A DNA stretch of 64,000 nucleotides from the NCBI GenBank assembly GCA_017633615.1, contig JAGBPB010000019.1, positions 62,001-126,000 of the forward strand, written 5' to 3'. Every line of letters starts with the position of its first letter. The stretch's first letter is position 1. This document shows, one piece after another, positions 51,701 to 57,679 of the stretch. Made by a program: the position numbers and the translations under genes. The DNA comes from Bacteroidaceae bacterium. GTDB lineage: Bacteria; Bacteroidota; Bacteroidia; Bacteroidales; Bacteroidaceae. The notes beneath the pieces are model-generated. The model had not been told where the DNA came from. It worked only from the letters and a program-made list of their open reading frames with translations, and made no database searches.

Positions 51701-51833
51701 GGCATATCCTACACAGACAATCTTTTATTCTTCTGCTGCACTTGTTAAGGACGGTATCTATACTATCCTTACAGGTGATACTACTGATAAATTGCAGGAA
51801 TTGACAACAGTGACTGCAATTACTGAGAAATGA
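48783..51833 (+). CDS. Secreted CotH-family kinase with C-terminal beta-helix domain
   Basis: A 1016-residue protein with signal peptide (MKRLSFILSVALLLNLDVTA). The CotH kinase domain (about 130-480) has DYSRMRNRVLMDLW (221-234), EVFINGAYYGMYCFTDKIDRKK (259-280, the G-x-Y-x-G-x-Y core), NQKKNYYLSVRN (395-406) and the acidic LWDLDGSIG (417-425), where the family's metal-binding aspartates lie. A DUF4353-like beta-helix follows from about 690 to 960 (GDDVSVKGNLDGITCTIDTT, then repeated strands). CotH proteins phosphorylate secreted targets with ATP, as on Bacillus spore coats. Here phosphorylation of an extracellular or outer-membrane partner is inferred. The gene overlaps the beta-helix gene by four bases. 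Confidence 0.87.
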   Translation: MKRLSFILSVALLLNLDVTAQRSCGLWLNEVPLVADTVAGTIYATIDPGVNGTLKATLRWDNNLYNGIELNGIALVNGRRDNLEVQNWSMNASSTLAVKNAENKEWKLVFSTLPFVVIDCPLKEMDRTYSMTKGTEGHNKKFPGYISVIDARCRTKMKDSDAEGIACFSSEIMTRLRGATTGSQPKQSLNIELVKDGESQDVHLLGYRKDDDWILSAEYLDYSRMRNRVLMDLWTAVDVLPYPTDNKYQCNGTQGEFVEVFINGAYYGMYCFTDKIDRKKLNLKKTKEATETAPEVKRGLLWKANWECSETYLGSYDSLPANDSFLWPYKASKDSYGWEQKYPDDTVTQAFFNPICDLIDFFDTKEFKTTYKDWLYEDNVIDFMLFIQAFQLIDNQKKNYYLSVRNIDKEEKFLFTLWDLDGSIGRMAGGSVASRDSKQMAWGEKLGYHHLIHVFKTKKERPDDFATKMNNRWQYLSTHELSLENIRALMEKYADQFVTSGAWERERARWVPTYKKGVVKITETPHEEVDSMIAFLEVNYAIFNEKMESDKWTPHDVYNEEEYLKGRTQTSDALYVIGKDVNSKHEDAIVTMQGSVDQELVDGISKISYNNDQMTIVREDGEKKYDITEIKEVKAKHTGIYPTPAFIPDSLKKYFEFDTHYAPVNEYKATKETSFVGQRTVQVFFEGDDVSVKGNLDGITCTIDTTTVSFATELEGVSILVSGCSDKGKILLDSKNPCKLAAAEGGSMFAGIIANCDLVINSAYALNFYNEEFDGKCIYTTGDVTFEDGNYYFLLTCSGTLTDASFPKTAELGARAVLAKNITVNDGKISIKSIGHNGAVGLAATEDLTINGGKNYIATYDDPLKIGKHLTVNGGFTFTSSLTNDGTDSKSSIYVNDGFICSCGPEGSEAAFDVKNFTITGGTVIGLAHKCDKPKKAKETSQAFIILDFYTNLKRYVKIADADGGDVAMLETQAYPTQTIFYSSAALVKDGIYTILTGDTTDKLQELTTVTAITEK

Positions 51834-51854
51834 GAATATCCCCAAGGACTACCA

Positions 51855-53345
51855 ATGAACCTTATGCCTAGCGAAACAGCACGCAGGATTATGTCGATGA
51901 CCGTCTTTACGGTGCTGTTATTGTCTGTCCAGTCTGAGATAACCCCGTTGTATGCACAAACCAAAAAATTGCCGGTGTTGCGCGTCAGTTTTGAGGGTAA
52001 ATTCAAGAAGGGCATGGATTACGTGAACGGAAGAATGCAGCTTACGGATACTGACGGTTCTGTTATTGAATTACCCGCCAAGTTCAAGACCCGCGGTGCC
52101 ACAGCTTCTAATTATATGATGAAGCCTTCATTCAACATGAAACTCTGGACAGAAGATTACAGTGAGGAGGTTGATTCAACGCTGTTGGGAATCAGGTCAT
52201 GCTCATCATGGATTCTGGATGCAATGGCTATTGACCGTATCTGTATGCGCAACCGCGTAGCCTTTGATATATGGAATGAATTCTCACGGCTTCCTTATGA
52301 TACTAAATATGATGGCCGTTACGGTACAATAGGTCGTTTCCTGGAAGTTTATATAAACGATACGTATTATGGTATCTATTGTCTGAATGACCGTATTAAC
52401 CGCAAACTGTTGGATCTTAAGAAGACCAAGGAAGAAGAGGATGGCTCTGTCCTGGTGCGTGGTGTGTTATACAAGAGCGGTACATCTGATATTTCACCGC
52501 AGGAAAAGCCCGGTTATAATGAGGACTCAACGGCATGTGTGATTTCATGGCATAATGCATGGGAACTGACATATCCTGATGATTATGGCGGCATACAGGC
52601 ATGGAGTCCTTTGCAGGATGCGTTCGCTAATGGCAAAACTGCAGAATTTGTAAAGAAATATTTCTATCTGGAGAATCTGGCTGATTATCAGATCCTGATA
52701 ATGGCGCTTTCCATCGGTGACAACTGGGGTAACAAGAATCATTATCTCTCTGTCCGTAACATAAATAAGAATATTGATGATCCGGATCCGACAGAATCTG
52801 ATCGCCGCCGTTTTGTCCTTATACCTTGGGATCTTGACACCAGCCTGGGCGGTAAATTTGATGGCGGTTATCATAATGGCAATTATTCTGCATGGGCAGT
52901 TAAGGATATTAGCAAGAATGCTCTCTATCCGATATCTTCCGTAAGCGGAGATCCTGAATACCAGGCCATTCTCAAACGCCGTTGGATTGAGGCACGCAAA
53001 GGTGCTTTTTCTGTTTCGTCAGTAAAGACTAAACTTGAAAAATATCGTGATCTGTTCCTGGAGAGCGGGGCATGGGATAGAATGGTCACATACTTTAACA
53101 GCCAAAAAAGCAAGCCAAAGCTTGCAGAAGATTTTACTCGTGAAATTGAATTGATAGAAAAATGGTATGAAGACCGTTTCCGCGAGATGGATGCATACTT
53201 TGGAATAGAGACAGATGTGGAAAAGGTGACATTGTCTTCAACCTCAGAGGATGCTGTTTATGACCTTATGGGGCGTAAAGTGAATACTCCTGTTCTTTCT
53301 CCCGGATTATATATAAGCAACGGGGGGCTGATTCATATCAGATAA
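51855..53345 (+). CDS. Secreted CotH-family kinase with short type IX-like tail
   Basis: A 496-residue protein with a signal region (about 12-35, FTVLLLSVQSEITPLYAQ). The CotH domain keeps IDRICMRNRVAFDIW (126-140), EVYINDTYYGIYCLNDRINR (164-183), NKNHYLSVRN (293-302) and PWDLDTSLGG (324-333), so the core motifs match the other CotH kinase in the operon. It has no beta-helix. The last 40 residues read AVYDLMGRKVNTPVLSPGLY then the end LIHIR, a Prevotella-type C-terminal sorting tail. It is the last gene of the polysaccharide operon. It converges on mnmE with one base between the two stop codons. Two kinases with different tails suggest different final locations. Confidence 0.87.
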   Translation: MNLMPSETARRIMSMTVFTVLLLSVQSEITPLYAQTKKLPVLRVSFEGKFKKGMDYVNGRMQLTDTDGSVIELPAKFKTRGATASNYMMKPSFNMKLWTEDYSEEVDSTLLGIRSCSSWILDAMAIDRICMRNRVAFDIWNEFSRLPYDTKYDGRYGTIGRFLEVYINDTYYGIYCLNDRINRKLLDLKKTKEEEDGSVLVRGVLYKSGTSDISPQEKPGYNEDSTACVISWHNAWELTYPDDYGGIQAWSPLQDAFANGKTAEFVKKYFYLENLADYQILIMALSIGDNWGNKNHYLSVRNINKNIDDPDPTESDRRRFVLIPWDLDTSLGGKFDGGYHNGNYSAWAVKDISKNALYPISSVSGDPEYQAILKRRWIEARKGAFSVSSVKTKLEKYRDLFLESGAWDRMVTYFNSQKSKPKLAEDFTREIELIEKWYEDRFREMDAYFGIETDVEKVTLSSTSEDAVYDLMGRKVNTPVLSPGLYISNGGLIHIR

Positions 53346-53346
53346 A

Positions 53347-54735
53347 TCACTTCCCTATGCAGAAATGACTGAAGATGTTCTGAAGGGTTTCACCGGGAGT
53401 GATGGCGCCGCCCGTAATATCGGCCAGATCCTGGAGCACAAGACGCAGGTCTTCAGCTATCAGGTCACCCGGCAGGGTTGAGGTGAGTCCGTCTATTACT
53501 CGGGCCAAGTTCTCATGAGCGCGCGTAAGAGCCTCATAATGGCGGGCCTGCGTTACTATTACAGTATCAGCGTTTATCTCCGGGATATCGGCAAGAGTGT
53601 AGATAATCTCTTCAAGTTCTGTGATATTGTTATTGAACTTAGCTGATATCTCAATTGTCTTGAAACTGTCTTGCGGCAACTGCAAACTTGTCGTATCAAA
53701 ACGGCTGTAATCCTGCAGGTCACATTTGTTGAATGCCAGAATCAGTTTCTTGCCTTCCAGATGCGGAGTGATCTCACTGATATCATCAGGAGTGGGCTGG
53801 GAATCAACCATCCAGATAACAATCAGAGCCTTGTCTATGGCCGCAAATGTGCGGGATATGCCTATCTGTTCTATTGCATCGGCAGTCTGGCGGATGCCGG
53901 CTGTATCAATGAAACGGAACGTTACGCCTTTTATCTGGATTGTATCCTCAATGGTATCACGAGTGGTGCCGTGTATGTCCGATACTATGGCGCGGTCATC
54001 GCGGAGCAGGCGGTTCAGCAGGGTTGATTTACCTACGTTGGTCTTGCCCACAATAACCACAGGAATGCCCTCTTTGAGTGCCTGTCCTGTCTTGAAGGAG
54101 CGGGCCAATTCCGTTATACGGTCATCGGCCCGGCGGGCAAGTGAGAGCAGCTCCGTGCGGTCTGCAAACTCAAGTTCCTCATGATCAGCAAAGTCAAGTT
54201 CAAGCTCCAGCAGGGAGGTCAGTTGCAGCAGCTGTTCGCGTAGGATTGACAGCTCTGATGAGAAATGCCCCTTGAGCTGGCTCATTGCTATGCGGTGGGT
54301 GGCGCGGTTTCCTGATGCTATCAGGTCTGCCACAGCCTCAGCCTGACTCAGATCCAGTTTTCCGGCCAGGAAAGCGCGCTCAGTGAATTCACCCGGTCCG
54401 GCCTGACGGCATCCAGCTTCAATGAGCAGGCGGCAAACCTGTTCCAGAATATATGCAGAGCCGTGACAGGAGATCTCTGTGCTGTCCTGCCCGGTATATG
54501 AATGCGGAGTTCTAAAAATACTTACAAGCACCTCATCTACAGTCTGGCTGTCCGCATCAACAATCTGTCCGAACAGTACCCTTCCGGACTGGCTGTCGGC
54601 GAGCGTTCGCCCTGATGCGGAACGAAAAACAGAATCTGTTATACGTATGGCATCGGGACCTGATACCCGCACAACACCCAACGCTCCACCCGGGCGAGTG
54701 GCAACTGCGCAGATTGTATCATTGTTGCTGATCAC
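53347..54735 (-). CDS. mnmE: tRNA-modification GTPase MnmE (TrmE)
   Basis: A 462-residue protein. The N-terminal folate-binding domain opens with DTICAVATRPGGALGVVRVSG. The helical domain follows, with the inserted G-domain holding the P-loop GKTNVGKST (about 230), DIHGTTRDT, DTAGIR and NKCD. It ends with the family's C-terminal FSHFCIGK, whose cysteine is conserved. With MnmG it makes the 5-carboxymethylaminomethyl group on wobble uridine. The GTG at 54735 gives the family-type N-terminus and leaves seven bases after the upstream stop. An ATG at 54780 would add 15 unconserved residues and overlap the upstream gene. The start choice is moderately sure. Confidence 0.95.
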   Translation of the reverse strand: MISNNDTICAVATRPGGALGVVRVSGPDAIRITDSVFRSASGRTLADSQSGRVLFGQIVDADSQTVDEVLVSIFRTPHSYTGQDSTEISCHGSAYILEQVCRLLIEAGCRQAGPGEFTERAFLAGKLDLSQAEAVADLIASGNRATHRIAMSQLKGHFSSELSILREQLLQLTSLLELELDFADHEELEFADRTELLSLARRADDRITELARSFKTGQALKEGIPVVIVGKTNVGKSTLLNRLLRDDRAIVSDIHGTTRDTIEDTIQIKGVTFRFIDTAGIRQTADAIEQIGISRTFAAIDKALIVIWMVDSQPTPDDISEITPHLEGKKLILAFNKCDLQDYSRFDTTSLQLPQDSFKTIEISAKFNNNITELEEIIYTLADIPEINADTVIVTQARHYEALTRAHENLARVIDGLTSTLPGDLIAEDLRLVLQDLADITGGAITPGETLQNIFSHFCIGK

Positions 54736-54742
54736 TTTCCTT

Positions 54743-55621
54743 TTATATGCGGTCAAGTACACGGGTAATGAGACCTTCAAGCAAGGGCTTGTAGTCAGTA
54801 TTCATCTCCTTGGCGTAACGGTTTGCTATGACCATGCATACAGTCATGGCGCGATGCCCAAGCAGTGCAGCCATTCCAGCTACGGCTGAGCTCTCCATCT
54901 CATAATTGGTTATGCGGTAGCCCTTGTATTCAAAGCTCTCAACCTTAGCATTCTGATTGGGATCAGACAGCGGTGCGCGCAGCACACGTCCCTGCGGACC
55001 GTAAAAACCGTTGCAGGCTATGGTTACGCCGGGAACCATCTTCTCATCACCAGCCATTATGCGCTGCAGGAGCTCCTGATTGGCGCTTGCCACATATGGT
55101 GCCCCACGCTTGGTTGACCACTCCATGTGGGCTATGAAAGCGCGTTCAAACTCCAAGTCACAAACCTCATCGCGGCCTGCGTAGAAATTGAGCAATCCGT
55201 CAAAACCTATGCTTTTTACTGAGCATAGATATGTGCCCAGCGGAGTAAACGGCTGCAGTCCGCCGCAGGTTCCTATGCGTACTATATCAAGAGTGCGGTG
55301 CTCTGCCTTTTCTGTACGTGTGGCATAGTCAATGTTGGCCAGGGTATCCAACTCATTCATAACTATGTCTATGTTGTCACATCCTATGCCTGTAGATTGT
55401 ACAGTGATGCGTTTGCCCCTGTACAGGCCGGTAGCGGTACGGAACTCACGGTTGCTTACAGTACACTCTACGGCGTCAAACATAGCGGCAATGGTATCCA
55501 CGCGGCCGGGATCACCCACCAGGATAACCTTATCAGCCAGCTGCTCAGGCTTAAGGTGCAGATGAAAACAGGAGCCGTCACCGTTAATGATAAGCTCCGA
55601 CGGGGCAAAATAGGTACTCAT
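54743..55621 (-). CDS. Nucleoside phosphorylase (PNP/UDP family)
   Basis: A 292-residue cytosolic protein of the purine/uridine phosphorylase superfamily. Its landmarks are VILVGDPGRVDTIA (phosphate loop, about 33-46), VQSTGIGCDNIDIVMNEL, IVRIGTCGGLQP (about 113-124, phosphate/ribose site) and NYEMESSAVAGMAALL near 240, where the Met-Glu pair binds ribose. It cleaves nucleosides by phosphate to free base and ribose-1-phosphate. Its length is greater than E. coli uridine phosphorylase and matches the Bacteroidota branch. Base preference cannot be read directly. It precedes mnmE and follows the TPR/PD40 gene with four bases between stop and start. Confidence 0.88.
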   Translation of the reverse strand: MSTYFAPSELIINGDGSCFHLHLKPEQLADKVILVGDPGRVDTIAAMFDAVECTVSNREFRTATGLYRGKRITVQSTGIGCDNIDIVMNELDTLANIDYATRTEKAEHRTLDIVRIGTCGGLQPFTPLGTYLCSVKSIGFDGLLNFYAGRDEVCDLEFERAFIAHMEWSTKRGAPYVASANQELLQRIMAGDEKMVPGVTIACNGFYGPQGRVLRAPLSDPNQNAKVESFEYKGYRITNYEMESSAVAGMAALLGHRAMTVCMVIANRYAKEMNTDYKPLLEGLITRVLDRI

Positions 55622-55625
55622 TACT

Positions 55626-57062
55626 CTATCGGTTTAGGTAGTTTATCTCAGTAGTGCGGACATCATTCTCCATCTTGAGAACCTGCTTCTCTGTCTTGAG
55701 CACTTTCTCCTCAAGATCCAGGATACGGCCGGTCATACGCTCCTTTTCCACAAGGGAGGCATTGTGGTAATCATTGCGCATCCTTTCCAGTCTTAAGGCA
55801 TCTGACTGATACTCATGTTTGAGTTGAGTCCAGCGTTCATAAAGATTTGCAGCATCCTTGCTCTCAAAATCCGACAGTTCATTATAGGTGGTAAAATCAT
55901 CAATAATGAATGAGAAAGAACCCTCATCGGCCTTCTCTGCAAGCTCATAGCGCAGCAGCGTAAGGCGCTGGCGTGCCGCACGAACCTCATTCAGGTCAGT
56001 CTGTGTCTCAGTGATGGATTGAAGGCGGGCGGCACGGTGAATGGCAAGTGTGTCTCCTCCTTCATATTTGTATTTCTGATGTCCCTCTGTAGGTATGAAA
56101 ACATATACGCACACGGTATCATCATTCTGACGGCGGTCTGTGGCAAACCATCCCAGGTTGTTGGCCTCATCAATCACATAAAGATAGTCATTGGCCTCAG
56201 AGTTGAACGGCATACCCAGGTTTTCAGGTTTGAGATACTTGCCTGTGGCTGTGTTATATCTTGACACAAAAATGTCAAGCCCGCCCATTGACTCGCTGCC
56301 TGATGCTGCATAGTATATGGTTACGCCGTCATTCAGCAGGAACGGATAGCGCAAGTCACCGTCAGTTTCAAGACCGCTGATTGCAGTCTCATCAGTCCAG
56401 CGGTCAAAACTGCGCAGCTGGGTATAAAGGTGAAACCGGCCGTCACTGTCTGGGCGGCTGTAATAGACGGTCTGCCCCATCTCAGGCAGATACGCTTCAC
56501 CCTCTTTTATGTTTCTGAAAAAGTCTGAAGCCGGCGATACCGAACCGGTAGACTCGCTCAGTATATATGATTCAAACAACTCATTCTTAGCCACCTTGAA
56601 ACTGTCAATAAAGCATACTCTGGTGGCGTTGCGGATCATGCGGAACACCTGCCTGATGCTGTCTGTCATTGTGGTAATACGCTCCTCCAGCACCGGATCA
56701 TGCAGCTCCTTGTCAGTAGAAATACCCTTTACAAAAGCCTCATAATAGTTAATGGCATTCTGGTAATCCTCCTTGGCAAGGTAGTATTCTCCAAGCACAC
56801 GGTTTGCCTTGAAAATCTTCTTGTCTGCGGCTTTCTTGAGGTACGGGACTGCCTTGTCACGCTCACCGGTCTCCATGCAGCATACTCCGTACCAGTAGTT
56901 ACGGCTGGCATCCTCAGGCTTTTGCTTGAGGTATTTGAGTATTATGGGCTTAGCCTTGACATAGTTACCCTGAGCAAAGTAATTGCGTCCCTGCTGCAGT
57001 GTCTGTGCATTTGATAAAACGCAGATCAATGCAGATATGATGAGTAGTTTGATGCGTTTCAT
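55626..57062 (-). CDS. TPR plus PD40 beta-propeller exported protein
   Basis: A 478-residue protein with a signal peptide (MKRIKLLIISALICVLSNAQ). TPR repeats occupy 22-130 (ARNYF-like openings as in GRNYFAQGNYVKAKPIILKY, and GEYYLAKEDYQNAINYYEAF). A WD40-like (PD40) propeller spans about 195-330, with repeated YYSRPDSDGRFHLYTQ and YYAASGSESMGGLDIFVSR. The tail (about 360-478) is coiled coil (RLTLLRYELAEKADEGS, EKVLKTEKQVLKMENDVR). This TPR-PD40 plan resembles Bacteroidota envelope and OmpA-type scaffold proteins but lacks the OmpA domain. Function unknown; probably periplasmic. Its promoter box ends five bases before the ATG. Confidence 0.78.
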   Translation of the reverse strand: MKRIKLLIISALICVLSNAQTLQQGRNYFAQGNYVKAKPIILKYLKQKPEDASRNYWYGVCCMETGERDKAVPYLKKAADKKIFKANRVLGEYYLAKEDYQNAINYYEAFVKGISTDKELHDPVLEERITTMTDSIRQVFRMIRNATRVCFIDSFKVAKNELFESYILSESTGSVSPASDFFRNIKEGEAYLPEMGQTVYYSRPDSDGRFHLYTQLRSFDRWTDETAISGLETDGDLRYPFLLNDGVTIYYAASGSESMGGLDIFVSRYNTATGKYLKPENLGMPFNSEANDYLYVIDEANNLGWFATDRRQNDDTVCVYVFIPTEGHQKYKYEGGDTLAIHRAARLQSITETQTDLNEVRAARQRLTLLRYELAEKADEGSFSFIIDDFTTYNELSDFESKDAANLYERWTQLKHEYQSDALRLERMRNDYHNASLVEKERMTGRILDLEEKVLKTEKQVLKMENDVRTTEINYLNR

Positions 57063-57067
57063 AGGCT

Positions 57068-57075
57068 CAAAGGTA
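57068..57075 (-). promoter_or_regulatory. Candidate -7 box of the TPR/PD40 gene, implying a leaderless mRNA
   Basis: The minus strand reads TACCTTTG, matching TAnnTTTG. Only five bases separate it from the ATG at 57062. It probably drives the TPR/PD40, phosphorylase and mnmE genes together. Confidence 0.5.
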
Positions 57076-57087
57076 TATAATTTTTGC

Positions 57088-57095
57088 TACTTTTG
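57088..57095 (+). promoter_or_regulatory. Candidate -7 box for the DUF486 gene
   Basis: TACTTTTG matches TAnnTTTG, 27 bases before the ATG at 57123. It is divergent to, and 12 bases from, the box of the TPR/PD40 gene. Confidence 0.5.
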
Positions 57096-57122
57096 CGCGC
57101 AGAATCCAAAATACGGTCAAAG

Positions 57123-57491
57123 ATGAGGGGAATAGGGACAATATTGCTTTTGGTTGTATCCAATGTCTTTATGACTTTTGCGTGGTACGGAAACCTTAAG
57201 CTTCAGGAGATGAAGATCAGTACAGACTGGCCTCTTATCCTTATTATACTGGCATCCTGGGGTCTGGCTCTGTTTGAGTACTGCTTTATGGTTCCCGCCA
57301 ACCGACTGGGGTCCGATATCAACGGCGGCCCATTCAACCTGGTCCAGCTCAAGGTCATCCAGGAGTGCGTATCGCTGATAGTATTCTCACTTATCCTGGC
57401 GTTCTGCTTCAAGACCCAATCCCTTCACTGGAATCACCTGGTATCATTTGTGTTTCTGGTAATCGCAGTATTCTTTGCGTTTTTAAAATAA
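57123..57491 (+). CDS. DUF486 (DMT-like) small membrane protein
   Basis: A 122-residue protein from MRGIGTILLLVVSNVFMTFAW at 57123, with four hydrophobic segments. The family signature is FMTFAWYGNLK, then WPLILIILASWGLALFEYCFMVPANR and the final VFFAFLK. DUF486 proteins belong to the drug/metabolite transporter superfamily and may work as dimers of four-helix units; the substrate is unknown. An ATG at 57084 was rejected because it precedes the promoter box. It is monocistronic, with hairpins downstream. Confidence 0.9.
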   Translation: MRGIGTILLLVVSNVFMTFAWYGNLKLQEMKISTDWPLILIILASWGLALFEYCFMVPANRLGSDINGGPFNLVQLKVIQECVSLIVFSLILAFCFKTQSLHWNHLVSFVFLVIAVFFAFLK

Positions 57492-57513
57492 ACTTTCATT
57501 CCCTCAAGAAACT

Positions 57514-57544
57514 GTAGCACAGTAGGGTTGTTTTCCCGTGCTAC
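57514..57544. terminator. Hairpin in the DUF486/NfnAB convergent gap
   Basis: GTAGCAC (57514-57520) pairs with GTGCTAC (57538-57544), with a GGG/CCC inner pairing around a short loop. It has no long T-run on either side. Together with the next hairpin it probably blocks read-through between the convergent genes. Confidence 0.5.
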
Positions 57545-57559
57545 GGCTCTTCAAATAAA

Positions 57560-57605
57560 AAGGGGTATCCCAACCTGACACCATATGTCTAGTGGAATAC
57601 CCCTT
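57560..57605 (-). terminator. Probable terminator of the NfnAB-like gene
   Basis: AAGGGGTAT (57560-57568) pairs with ATACCCCTT (57597-57605) around a 28-base loop. Read on the minus strand the stem is followed by TTTATTTG. Smaller palindromes occur just beyond it (AGTATCAGATACT and ACTACAAAAGTAGT), so the gap is hairpin-dense. Confidence 0.6.
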
Positions 57606-57679
57606 AGTATCAGATACTACAAAAGTAGTGAATGTTGATTACAAAACAAAATAGCCCGTTCTTCTGTATGTGAGCTTTA

